64,000 nucleotides of DNA from Pseudodonghicola sp048268305 (GTDB lineage Bacteria; Pseudomonadota; Alphaproteobacteria; Rhodobacterales; Rhodobacteraceae). The stretch is taken from contig NZ_JBLWVT010000001.1 in assembly GCF_048268305.1 (NCBI RefSeq), forward strand, positions 124,001-188,000, given 5' to 3'. Shown piece by piece: positions 16,397-24,780 of the stretch (the first letter of the stretch is position 1; each line of letters begins with the position of its first letter). The translations under genes were made by a program, and so were the position numbers. The notes below the pieces were generated by a model. It saw only the letters and a list, made by a program, of their open reading frames with translations. It was not told the origin of the DNA and did not search any database.

Positions 16397-18634
16397 ATGG
16401 CAAATTCCTCACGGGGCAAACCACCTTTGGTGGCGGACAAACGCTATTCTTCGGGCGGGCGCGCGGCGTCCAAGAGCAGTCCCAAGGCGGCGACGAAATC
16501 GACCGCCAAACCCAGGGCAAAAGCTGCGCCGAAGAAATCGGCGCCGCGGCGCAAGGTGGCGTCGGGCGGGCGTGGTGGTAATGGCGGCGGCGGGCCTCTC
16601 GGGATGATCCGGAGGCTGATCGGCGGGCTGTTCCGGCTGGTCTGGGGCTTTTCCTGGCGGATCGGCATGGTGGTCGTGCTGCTGATCGCCGCTGGCGTCG
16701 GCTATCAATACACCCAGTTGCCCGACATGACCGCCCTGTTGGACGGGCGCGCGCGGGGGTCGGTCACTTTGCTGGATCGCGACGGCAAGGTCTTTGCCTG
16801 GCGTGGCGACCAGTTCGGCGGCGTGGTGACGACCGAAACGGTCTCGCCCTATCTCAAGCACGCCATCATCGCCACCGAGGACAAGCGATTCTATCACCAC
16901 TTCGGCATCAGCCCGCGCGGCGTGCTCAGCGCGGTGGCGATCAACCTGCGCGAGGGGCGCGGACCGCTTTCGGGCCATGGTGGTTCGACCCTCAGCCAGC
17001 AGACTGCCAAGCTGCTGTGCCTGGGCGTGCCCTATGATCCGTCCTCAGGCATGTCGGAAAGCGATTACGAGGCCGATTGCCGGCAAAGCACGCTGTGGCG
17101 CAAGATCAAGGAAGCGATCTATGCCATGGCGATGGAGGCCAAGTATTCCAAGGACGATATCCTCACGATCTACATGAACCGGGCTTTCCTCGGCGCCGGT
17201 GCCCGCGGTTTCGAGGCGGCGAGCCAGCGTTATTTCGGCAAGTCGGCATCCGACGTGAACCCCGCAGAGGCGGCGATGCTGGCCGGGCTTCTGGTGGCGC
17301 CGACACGGTTTGCGCCGACCAACAGTCTGACGCGGGCGCAGAACCGCGCCAAGGTGATCGTCGGGCTGATGGAGGAGCAGGGCTATCTGACCACGGCGCA
17401 GGCCGAACAGGCCCGCAGCCAGCCCGCCGAGCTGTCCGAGGCGGCAGCGGCGCGTGCGGGTGGCTATTTCGCCGACTGGGTGATGGACGAGACGCCGGAG
17501 TTCTTCGGCGACAAGACCACCGAGGACGTGATCCTGAAGACCACGCTCGACCAGCGCATCCAGGCCTCGGCCGAGGAGGCGATGAAGTTCGTCTTCCAGG
17601 AAAAGGTCAGCTCCGGCTCCAAGGCGCAGGCCGCCATCGTGGTGATGAGCCCCGACGGCGCGGTACGCGCCATGGTGGGCGGGCGCCTGACACGGGTGTC
17701 GGGGGTGTTCAACCGCGCCACCCAGGCGAAGCGGCAGACCGGTTCGGCCTTCAAACCCTTCGTCTATGCCACCGCGCTCGACCTCGGGGCCTCGCCGCTC
17801 GACATGGTGGTGGACGAACCCTTCTGCATGACGATCCCCGGTTCAGGCAAATGGTGCCCGCAGAACTATACCCACAAGTTCTATGGCCAGGTGACGCTGC
17901 TTGAGGCGCTGAAGAAGTCTCTGAACGTGCCGGCAGTGAAGATTTCCGAGAAATACGGCCGCGACAAGGTGCGGCTGGTGGCCAAGGAATTCGGCCTCGA
18001 CAGCGACCTGGCGATGGGGCCGGCGCTGGCGCTGGGCGCGTCGGAAAGCACCTTGCTGGACATGACCGGCGCCTATGCGGGGATCCTGAACGGCGGCTCT
18101 TCGGTCAAACCCTACGGGCTGACCGAACTCAGGCTGCTGGGCGACGATGCGCCTGTCTTCGGCGCCTCGGGCGGGATCGGCGAGCGGGTGATCCGCCCCG
18201 AGGCGGCGGAACAGCTTGTCTGGATGCTGTCCCAGGTGGTGTCCGAGGGCACCGGCGGGCGGGCGCAATTGCCCGGCGGCTGGCAGGTGGCCGGCAAGAC
18301 CGGCACCTCGCAAGAGGCGCGCGATGCCTGGTTCATCGGCTTCACCGCTGATTACGTCACCGGGGTCTGGATGGGCTATGACGACAACACGCCGCTGAAA
18401 GGGGTCACCGGCAGCGGTCTGCCGGCCGAGATCTGGCACGAGACCATGGTGCGGGTGCAGGAGGGGATGACGCCGAGGCCCCTGCCGATGCGCGAGCCGA
18501 TCCCGCCAGCCCAGCCCAAGGTCGAAGCGCCCGCCAAGGGCGGCGGGGGCGGCCTGGGGCAGGCGGTGGATCAATTGCTGCGCGACATCTTCGGCGGTGG
18601 TGGTGGCGGTGCCCCGGCACAGCCTGAGCGGTAA
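16397..18634 (+). CDS. Class A penicillin-binding protein (bifunctional transglycosylase/transpeptidase, PBP1A family)
   Basis: A 745-residue inner-membrane enzyme that polymerises and cross-links peptidoglycan. An unusually long Lys/Ala/Ser-rich cytoplasmic tail (residues 1-75) precedes one TM helix (about 90-110). The GT51 domain contains ATEDKRFYHHFG (catalytic Glu), GGSTLSQQTAKL and KEAIYAMAMEAKYSK. The transpeptidase domain has the SxxK motif in TGSAFKPF and KTGT in AGKTGTSQEARDAWF. A Gly-rich C-terminal tail ends the protein. It is divergent from glnK and followed by a strong stem-loop. Confidence 0.94.
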   Translation: MANSSRGKPPLVADKRYSSGGRAASKSSPKAATKSTAKPRAKAAPKKSAPRRKVASGGRGGNGGGGPLGMIRRLIGGLFRLVWGFSWRIGMVVVLLIAAGVGYQYTQLPDMTALLDGRARGSVTLLDRDGKVFAWRGDQFGGVVTTETVSPYLKHAIIATEDKRFYHHFGISPRGVLSAVAINLREGRGPLSGHGGSTLSQQTAKLLCLGVPYDPSSGMSESDYEADCRQSTLWRKIKEAIYAMAMEAKYSKDDILTIYMNRAFLGAGARGFEAASQRYFGKSASDVNPAEAAMLAGLLVAPTRFAPTNSLTRAQNRAKVIVGLMEEQGYLTTAQAEQARSQPAELSEAAAARAGGYFADWVMDETPEFFGDKTTEDVILKTTLDQRIQASAEEAMKFVFQEKVSSGSKAQAAIVVMSPDGAVRAMVGGRLTRVSGVFNRATQAKRQTGSAFKPFVYATALDLGASPLDMVVDEPFCMTIPGSGKWCPQNYTHKFYGQVTLLEALKKSLNVPAVKISEKYGRDKVRLVAKEFGLDSDLAMGPALALGASESTLLDMTGAYAGILNGGSSVKPYGLTELRLLGDDAPVFGASGGIGERVIRPEAAEQLVWMLSQVVSEGTGGRAQLPGGWQVAGKTGTSQEARDAWFIGFTADYVTGVWMGYDDNTPLKGVTGSGLPAEIWHETMVRVQEGMTPRPLPMREPIPPAQPKVEAPAKGGGGGLGQAVDQLLRDIFGGGGGGAPAQPER

Positions 18635-18642
18635 AATGGATC

Positions 18643-18670
18643 GGGGCCGGGCAGAAAAAAGCCCGGCCCC
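18643..18670. terminator. Stem-loop between convergent PBP and mlaC genes
   Basis: GGGGCCGGGC pairs perfectly with GCCCGGCCCC around an A-rich eight-base loop, 9 bases after the PBP stop. There is no T-tract after the stem. Confidence 0.6.
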
Positions 18671-18696
18671 AGCCATATCAGGCGGGGGCCGGGCGA

Positions 18697-18714
18697 GTTC
18701 ACTTTTGAGTGAAC
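18697..18714. terminator. Second stem-loop, downstream of mlaC
   Basis: GTTCACT-tttg-AGTGAAC, a perfect 7-bp stem, 13 bases beyond the mlaC stop. It may act with the neighbouring stem-loop as a two-way terminator. Confidence 0.4.
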
Positions 18715-18727
18715 GCCTGAATCTTGG

Positions 18728-19333
18728 TCAGCTTGCGGTCTTCAGATCGGTGATCAGCTTGTCGATACTGCCCTGGCGGGCGTCCAGCATTGAGCCGATC
18801 TCGGTCCGTTCGGTCAGCAGCATGTTCACACCCTCGATGTAGATGTTGAAGAACAACTCCTTGCCGGTGCGGTCGGAGACGTGGAAGTTGACCTCGAAGG
18901 GCGATTCTCCACGCAGATAGGCGGTGGTGCGCACTTCGAGGAAGTTCTTCACCGGTTGCACCCCCTCGACCTCGAGCCGGCCGCCGATGAATTCGCGGAA
19001 CCGCTTGCCGTATTTGCGAGAGATATAGCCGGTGAAAGCGTCGGTGAAGGCGCGCTTTTGCGCTGCCGTGGCACGGCGCCCATCCGGCCCCATCGCGTAG
19101 GCGGCGATATAGGAGGTGTCGGAATAGGTCTTAAAGATCCGCTCGAACTCGCCATACATGGCGGTTTCGGTCTTGCCGCTGTCGATCACCTTGTTGATCG
19201 CGGCGACCACTAGGTCGACCATGGTGCGTGCGTTGTCCGGATTCAGCGCGAAGGCGGCGCGAGGCAAGGCGGATACCGCCATTGCGGCGCCGGCTGCGCC
19301 GATCAGGTGTCGTCTGGAAACTGAAACGGTCAT
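18728..19333 (-). CDS. mlaC: MlaC/Ttg2D family phospholipid-binding periplasmic protein
   Basis: A 201-residue protein that would carry phospholipid across the periplasm between MlaA and an inner-membrane MlaFEDB complex. The N terminus SRRHLIGAAGAAMAVSALPRAAFA looks like a Tat (SRRxLIG) signal, unusual for MlaC, which is normally Sec-exported. The body matches the MlaC fold, including YISRKYGKRFREF and VEGVNMLLTERTEIGSML. The ATG at 19333 has GAGGGA upstream and shares one base with the mlaA stop (TGATG), so the two are coupled. No mlaFED genes are nearby. Confidence 0.9.
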   Translation of the reverse strand: MTVSVSRRHLIGAAGAAMAVSALPRAAFALNPDNARTMVDLVVAAINKVIDSGKTETAMYGEFERIFKTYSDTSYIAAYAMGPDGRRATAAQKRAFTDAFTGYISRKYGKRFREFIGGRLEVEGVQPVKNFLEVRTTAYLRGESPFEVNFHVSDRTGKELFFNIYIEGVNMLLTERTEIGSMLDARQGSIDKLITDLKTAS

Positions 19334-20094
19334 CAAAATCCCTCAGTACTGATCGCGTCGGGGGATATGTAGAGATCGGGCGTGTCACCTTCCAGCTTGA
19401 AACGGCGATTTTGCAGATAGAGGGTGCGGGCCTGGGCATAACCGTCGGCGCTACCGTAAAGAATCGCGTCGACCATGTCGGAATAGCGGCCGCGTTCACC
19501 CAACCGCCGGACGCCATCGGCATAGAGACCGATGTTGTTGACCGGGTTGGTCCGGGCGAAGTCGAGCGGGTTGGTGAACATATTCACCACTACGCCAACC
19601 GCGTCGCGGGTGGTCGAGGGGCCATAGATCGGCAGCTCGACATAGGCCCCTTCACCGAATCCCCAGACATGCAAGGTTTCCCCGAAATCGGTGTCCACCT
19701 GCGGGACTTTGAACTCGGTCGCCGGGTCGGCGAGGCCGGCGAAGCCCACGGTCGAGTTGATCAGGAAGCGCGCCAGCGCATATCCGGCCTGCTTGAATTT
19801 CCCCTGCAAGACGGAGTCGACCATCTGCCCGGGCATCGAGAGGTTTTCAGCGAAATAGTTGAAGCTGTCGACCATCGGGGGCGGGACGACGGCGACGTAA
19901 CCTTTTGACGCCGGACGGAAAAATACCTTGTCCACGGCAAGGTTGAAACCGTGGACCGTACGGTTGGCACCCTCATAGGGGTCGAAGATCTGTTCTCCTG
20001 CCTTTTGTTCCGGTGTTGGGGTGGCACAACCAGCGAGCAGTCCGGTCAGCGCAATCACACTGGCGGCGAGGAGGGGGCGCGGTGAAAGTTCCAT
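19333..20094 (-). CDS. mlaA: MlaA/VacJ family outer-membrane lipoprotein
   Basis: A 253-residue lipoprotein of the Mla system, which removes mislocalised phospholipid from the outer membrane. The signal peptide ends in lipobox LLAGC (Cys near residue 23). The family core is clear: DPYEGANRTVHGFN, then PASKGYVAVVPPPMVDSFNYFAENLS, FLINSTVGFAGLADPATEF and GFGEGAYVELPIYGPSTTRDAVG. It is the first gene of mlaA-mlaC and divergent from the type I secretion pair. Confidence 0.95.
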   Translation of the reverse strand: MELSPRPLLAASVIALTGLLAGCATPTPEQKAGEQIFDPYEGANRTVHGFNLAVDKVFFRPASKGYVAVVPPPMVDSFNYFAENLSMPGQMVDSVLQGKFKQAGYALARFLINSTVGFAGLADPATEFKVPQVDTDFGETLHVWGFGEGAYVELPIYGPSTTRDAVGVVVNMFTNPLDFARTNPVNNIGLYADGVRRLGERGRYSDMVDAILYGSADGYAQARTLYLQNRRFKLEGDTPDLYISPDAISTEGF

Positions 20095-20291
20095 GGTCTG
20101 AGTCGAATCCGTTATTTACGAGCAGCGAGGCGGTAGCTCTTGAAATGTAGAGACTGACATGGTTGGTCAAAGTCGACACTTCGTCCCTTAATGGATGTGT
20201 CACCATAATGAAACAGCCTCTGGGCAGATTGAGCTTCCGAGCGCCTGATTCTCCGGCGCGTCACAATCACTCAAAACCTATTCGGAGAGAC

Positions 20292-22031
20292 ATGGCTACT
20301 GCTTACCAGAACAGCGCCGACGGAGCCCTTGAGCTCGTCGCGGCGCGCCGACAGAGCCGATCGCTCTATTGGGCCGTTGGCCTGTTCAGCGTGTTCGCCA
20401 ACATACTGATGCTGACCGGGCCACTTTACATGCTGCAGGTCTATGACCGGGTGTTGGGCAGCCGATCGGTCGAGACCCTGGTGGCCTTGTCGATTCTGGT
20501 GGCCTTCCTCTACGGCATCATGGGGCTGCTGGACTTCGCGCGCGGCCGGGTGATGGCGCGGGTCGGCGCAAGATTCCAGGCCGCGCTCGACCGTCGGGTA
20601 TTCGAGGCGATGCTGCGCCGCTCGGCGGTGGCGCAGGATCCGGTGGCTCAGACCGGGCTGCAGGATCTCGAAGCGATCCAGCGACTGATCGCGGCGCCGG
20701 TGCTGATGGTGATCTTCGATCTGCCCTGGACCCCGTTCTTCCTGGTCGGCATCACTCTGTTCCACCCCTATCTGGGCATTCTGGCGGTCTGCGGCGGCAC
20801 GCTGCTGGTTTTTATCACCGTGCTGAACCAGGTCTATTCGCGCAAGCCGGTGCTGCAGGCCAATGTCTCGTCGCACCGGGCCGGGCTGATGGCCGAGGAA
20901 ATCCGCAGCGAGGCCGAGACGATCCAGTCGATGGGCATGCGCACCGCTGCCTTCACCCGCTGGAAGAAAACGCGGGACAATTCACTGGTGGAGACCGTGG
21001 TGGCGAGCGACGTCGGTGGTACGTTCTCCTCGCTGACCAAGACGCTCAGGATGTTCCTGCAATCGGCGATGCTGGGCCTTGGCGCCTATCTGGTGCTGCA
21101 GGGCATGGCGACCGGCGGCGTGATGATCGCCTCGTCGATCCTGCTGAGCCGGGCGCTGGCGCCGATCGAACTGCTGGTCGGCCACTGGCCGCAGGTGCAG
21201 CGGGCCCAGAAGGGCTGGCAGCAACTGGGCGAGCTTCTGACGAAAGTGCCGGAGGACAACCGGCGGACGGCCCTGCCCAAGCCCAAGGCGCGGCTTGAGG
21301 TCAACGGTCTGACCGTGGTGCCTCCGGGCGACACGCGGGCCAAGCTGAAGACGGTCAGCTTCAAGGTGGAACCGGGCCAGGCGCTGGGGGTGATCGGGCC
21401 ATCCGGTGCGGGCAAGACGACGCTGGCCCGCGCGCTGACCGGCTTCTGGCGGCCAGCGGGCGGCGTGGTGCGGCTGGATGGTGCGGCGCTCGATCAATAT
21501 GCGCCGGACGTCCTGGGCCAGCACATCGGCTATCTGCCGCAGCGGGTGCAGCTTTTCGACGGTACCATCGCCGAGAATATCGCGCGGCTCTCGCCGGAAC
21601 CCGACAGCGCCAAGGTGGTCGAGGCCGCCAAGAAGGCCGCGGCCCATGATCTGATCGTGTCGCTGCCCGAAGGCTATGACACCCGCATCACCGCTGGCGG
21701 CGGTCGGCTGTCAGGTGGCCAGATGCAGCGGGTGGCGCTGGCGCGCGCGCTTTACGACGATCCGGTGCTGTTGATCCTGGATGAGCCGAACTCGAACCTC
21801 GACAACGAAGGCTCGCTGGCGCTGAACAATGCGATCAAGGGCATGAAGGCGGCCGGCAAGTCGGTGCTGATCATGGCGCACCGGCCGTCGGCGATTCAGG
21901 AATGCGATCTGCTGCTGGTGCTTGACGATGGCCATCGCAGCGCCTTCGGTCCGAAGGACCAGGTGCTGCGCGAGATGGTCGCGAACCATCAGCAATTGCT
22001 GAAATCCTCTGGGATGGGGGGCATGCGATGA
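20292..22031 (+). CDS. Type I secretion system permease/ATPase (PrtD/HlyB-like ABC exporter)
   Basis: A 579-residue inner-membrane exporter half-transporter. The N-terminal TM domain (about residues 25-310) begins LYWAVGLFSVFANILMLTGPLYMLQVYDRV, typical of PrtD-type proteins that lack the C39 domain. The ATPase domain has Walker A GPSGAGKTT near residue 369, signature LSGGQMQRVALARAL and Walker B LLILDEP; the residues after Walker B read NSNLD. The start at 20292 has GGAGAG just upstream; the frame extends further up without conservation. It is coupled by ATGA to a HlyD-family adaptor. The secreted substrate is not in the window. Confidence 0.93.
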   Translation: MATAYQNSADGALELVAARRQSRSLYWAVGLFSVFANILMLTGPLYMLQVYDRVLGSRSVETLVALSILVAFLYGIMGLLDFARGRVMARVGARFQAALDRRVFEAMLRRSAVAQDPVAQTGLQDLEAIQRLIAAPVLMVIFDLPWTPFFLVGITLFHPYLGILAVCGGTLLVFITVLNQVYSRKPVLQANVSSHRAGLMAEEIRSEAETIQSMGMRTAAFTRWKKTRDNSLVETVVASDVGGTFSSLTKTLRMFLQSAMLGLGAYLVLQGMATGGVMIASSILLSRALAPIELLVGHWPQVQRAQKGWQQLGELLTKVPEDNRRTALPKPKARLEVNGLTVVPPGDTRAKLKTVSFKVEPGQALGVIGPSGAGKTTLARALTGFWRPAGGVVRLDGAALDQYAPDVLGQHIGYLPQRVQLFDGTIAENIARLSPEPDSAKVVEAAKKAAAHDLIVSLPEGYDTRITAGGGRLSGGQMQRVALARALYDDPVLLILDEPNSNLDNEGSLALNNAIKGMKAAGKSVLIMAHRPSAIQECDLLLVLDDGHRSAFGPKDQVLREMVANHQQLLKSSGMGGMR

Positions 22032-23431
22032 GCATTGTTGAAGCGAACCCTTCGGGCCAGCCGCCGGCGAAACGGCCGGGCAAGAAGCTGCCCGCCAAGC
22101 TCGCCGCGAAACCCGCCGGCATCACCGCCGAGAGCGTCCGCGGCTGGTCGGCCGCCAAGCCGCTGTTCGTGGGTTTCCTGGCGCTTTTCCTGCTGGTCGG
22201 CGGCTTCGGCACCTGGGCGGTGGTCTCCTCGATCGCGGGCGCCGTGGTGGTCAGCGGCCGGATCGAAGTGGAGAGCAATCGCCAGGTGGTGCAGCACCCC
22301 GACGGCGGTGTGGTGTCGGAGGTCCTGGTCGGCGAGGGCGACAGGGTGCAGGCCGGTCAGGTGCTGATCCGGCTGGATGACACCATGCTGAGATCGCAGC
22401 TTGCGATCACCGAAGGACAGCTTTTCGAACTCATGGCCCGCCGTGGGCGGCTGGATGCGGAGCGTGACGGGCAGGATACCATCACCTTCGACCCCGAGCT
22501 TGAGGAGGTCGCCCGCGATCGCCCCGAGGTGGCCGAGCTGATCGAGGGCCAGCGCCGGTTGTTCCTGGCGCGGCGCGAGTCGGTTGCCCGCGAGACCGAG
22601 CAGTTGCAGAAACGCGAATCCCAGATCGGCAACCAGATCGAGGGGATCGAGGCGCAGCGGGCTTCGTTGCGGCTGCAGCTCGAACTGATCCAGCAAGAGT
22701 TGAACAACCAGCAGGGGCTGCTGGACCGTGGGCTTGCGCAGGCGGCCACCGTGCTGAACCTGCGCCGCACCGCTGCCGATCTCGAAGGTACGCTGGGCGA
22801 GTTGAAGGCCTCGAAGGCACAGGCCGAGGGGCGGATCACCGAGACCGATATCGAAATCCTCAAGCTGGGCACCACCCAGCGCGAGGATGCGATCACCCGG
22901 CTGCGTGATCTGGGCTATCGCGAACTGGAACTGGCCGAACAGCGCCGGTCGCTGAAAGAGCAACTTTCGCGGCTCGATATCAAGGCGCCGGTGGCGGGGG
23001 TGGTCTATGGGCTCGGGGTGCATACGCTGCGCGCGGTGATCCGGCCGGCCGATCCGCTGATGTACATCGTGCCGCAGGATCAGCCGCTGGTGATCGCGGT
23101 GCAGGTCGATCCGATCCATATCGACGAGATTCACGTCGGTCAGGCGGTGATCCTGAGCATGTCGGCACTCGATCAGCGTCATACGCCGCAACTGACCGGC
23201 AAGGTGGTGCGGGTATCGGCCGATGCCTTTGACGACAGCAACAGCGGCCGGTCGTTCTATCGCGCCGAAATCGTGCTGGATGAAGGCCAGACCGACCTGT
23301 TGCCCGAGGGCAAGGTGCTGATCCCGGGCATGCCGGTGCAGGCTTTCGTGCGCACGGCCGACCGTTCGCCGCTGGCCTATCTGGTCAAGCCCTTCACCGA
23401 CTACTTCACCAAGGCCTTCCGCGAAAACTGA
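22028..23431 (+). CDS. HlyD family type I secretion periplasmic adaptor
   Basis: A 467-residue membrane-fusion protein that links the ABC exporter to a TolC-like channel. It has a basic, Pro/Ala/Lys-rich cytoplasmic tail, one TM helix (about residues 52-75), a lipoyl half (GRIEVESNRQVVQHPDGGVVSEV), long coiled-coil hairpin arms (about 120-300), the second lipoyl half (LDIKAPVAGVVYGLGVHT) and a beta-barrel domain. Its ATG overlaps the stop of the ABC gene. A terminator follows. Confidence 0.93.
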   Translation: MSIVEANPSGQPPAKRPGKKLPAKLAAKPAGITAESVRGWSAAKPLFVGFLALFLLVGGFGTWAVVSSIAGAVVVSGRIEVESNRQVVQHPDGGVVSEVLVGEGDRVQAGQVLIRLDDTMLRSQLAITEGQLFELMARRGRLDAERDGQDTITFDPELEEVARDRPEVAELIEGQRRLFLARRESVARETEQLQKRESQIGNQIEGIEAQRASLRLQLELIQQELNNQQGLLDRGLAQAATVLNLRRTAADLEGTLGELKASKAQAEGRITETDIEILKLGTTQREDAITRLRDLGYRELELAEQRRSLKEQLSRLDIKAPVAGVVYGLGVHTLRAVIRPADPLMYIVPQDQPLVIAVQVDPIHIDEIHVGQAVILSMSALDQRHTPQLTGKVVRVSADAFDDSNSGRSFYRAEIVLDEGQTDLLPEGKVLIPGMPVQAFVRTADRSPLAYLVKPFTDYFTKAFREN

Positions 23432-23436
23432 CGTTT

Positions 23437-23463
23437 CCCCTTTCGGCCTTCGGGCCGAGAGGG
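23437..23463 (+). terminator. Terminator of the type I secretion operon
   Basis: CCCTTTCGGCC and GGCCGAGAGGG form a GC-rich stem (one G-T pair) around a TTCG tetraloop, 6 bases after the HlyD stop. The T-tract is weak. Confidence 0.6.
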
Positions 23464-23502
23464 TAGCGTCCGCGCCAAACCGATCAGAAGGAGAGCCGAG
23501 CG

Positions 23503-23961
23503 ATGAGCATCGAAGGCAGATTGGAAAACATGGGCGTTACCCTGCCCGACGCCCCCGCTCCGGCGGCGAATTACGTGCCCTTCGTGCGGGTCGGCGACAT
23601 GCTTTACGTCTCGGGCCAGATTTCGTCCGGCGCAGATGGGCTGATCTGCGGCAAGCTGGGCGCCGACATGGATGTCGAGGCCGGCGCCGCCGCGGCGCGG
23701 GCCTGCGCGATCAACCTGCTGGCGCAGGTGCGGGTCGCCTGCAACGGCGATCTCGACAAGCTGGTGCGCGTCGTCAAGCTGACCGGCTTCGTCAACTCCA
23801 CCCAGGAGTTCACCAATCAGCCCGAGGTGATCAACGGTGCATCGGACTTCATGGTCGCGGCACTGGGCGATGCCGGCCGGCATTCGCGTTCCGCCGTTTC
23901 CGCCGCCGCGCTGCCGCGGGGCGTCGCGGTGGAGGTCGAGGGGATTTTCCTGCTGCGATGA
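23503..23961 (+). CDS. RidA/YjgF-family protein
   Basis: A 152-residue protein of the long YjgF subgroup (starts IEGRLENMGVTLPDAPAPAANYVPFV). RidA relatives hydrolyse reactive enamine/imine intermediates formed by PLP enzymes. The core contains GDMLYVSGQI and ends HSRSAVSAAALPRGVAVEVEGIF with the conserved Arg. Its stop overlaps the ATG of the glycerophosphodiesterase gene (ATGA). Exact substrate unknown; several RidA subfamilies lack the deaminase activity. Confidence 0.9.
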   Translation: MSIEGRLENMGVTLPDAPAPAANYVPFVRVGDMLYVSGQISSGADGLICGKLGADMDVEAGAAAARACAINLLAQVRVACNGDLDKLVRVVKLTGFVNSTQEFTNQPEVINGASDFMVAALGDAGRHSRSAVSAAALPRGVAVEVEGIFLLR

Positions 23962-24734
23962 GACATCTGGCGACCCTGCCCGACGATCTGCTGCGCCTGC
24001 CGGTGGCGCATCGGGCCCTGCATGATCTGGCCGACGGCCGACCCGAGAACAGCCGCGCGGCGATCCGCGCGGCGATCGCTGCGGGCTATGCGATCGAGAT
24101 TGACCTGCAATTGACCGCCGATGGTCAGGCCATGGTCTTTCACGATTACGACCTGAAGCGGCTGACCCACGACGCCGGCCCGCTGCGTCAGCGGACCGCG
24201 GCGGAGCTGTCGCAAATCCCGCTTGCCGGCGGCGATGGCGAGGGCATCCCGCGCTTCTCTGAGGTGCTGGAGCTGGTCGCGGGCCGGGTGCCGCTGCTGA
24301 TCGAGTTCAAGGATCAGGACGGCGCCATGGGCCCCGACGTCGGCCCGCTGGAAGCGGCGGCAGCCGAGGCGCTGAAGGGCTATGGCGGGCCGCTGGCGTT
24401 GATGTCCTTCAATCCGCATTCGATGGCGGAAATGGCGCGGCTCGCCCCCGATCTGCGCCGCGGGCTGGTGACCAGCGCCTATGATCCGGCCCATTGGCCG
24501 CTCTCGGCCGCGACCTGCGATCATCTGCGCGAGATCCCCGATTTCGACCGGGTCGAGGCCTCGTTCATCAGCCATGAGGCCGCCGATCTGGCCCGCCCCC
24601 GGGTGCGGGCGCTGCATGCCGAAGGGGTGCCGGTGCTGTGCTGGACCATCCGGTCGCCCGCAGCCGAGGCAGAGGCGCGCAAGCTTGCCGACAATATCAC
24701 CTTTGAGGGCTATCTGGCCGATATCCCGGGTTGA
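23958..24734 (+). CDS. Glycerophosphodiester phosphodiesterase family protein
   Basis: A 258-residue TIM-barrel enzyme expected to release glycerol-3-phosphate from phospholipid head-group diesters. Catalytic segments are AHRALHDLADGRPENSRAA (first His, Glu-Asn), EIDLQLTADGQAMVFHDYDL (metal-binding Glu/Asp and second His) and LIEFKDQD. The C-terminal VLCWTIRS matches the family's last strand. No signal peptide, so cytosolic. The gene is coupled to the RidA-like gene upstream. Confidence 0.9.
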   Translation: MRHLATLPDDLLRLPVAHRALHDLADGRPENSRAAIRAAIAAGYAIEIDLQLTADGQAMVFHDYDLKRLTHDAGPLRQRTAAELSQIPLAGGDGEGIPRFSEVLELVAGRVPLLIEFKDQDGAMGPDVGPLEAAAAEALKGYGGPLALMSFNPHSMAEMARLAPDLRRGLVTSAYDPAHWPLSAATCDHLREIPDFDRVEASFISHEAADLARPRVRALHAEGVPVLCWTIRSPAAEAEARKLADNITFEGYLADIPG

Positions 24735-24780
24735 ACGGGCGGGGTCCGGGCCCAGATAGTGCCCAGGCCCCGGAGGAAAT

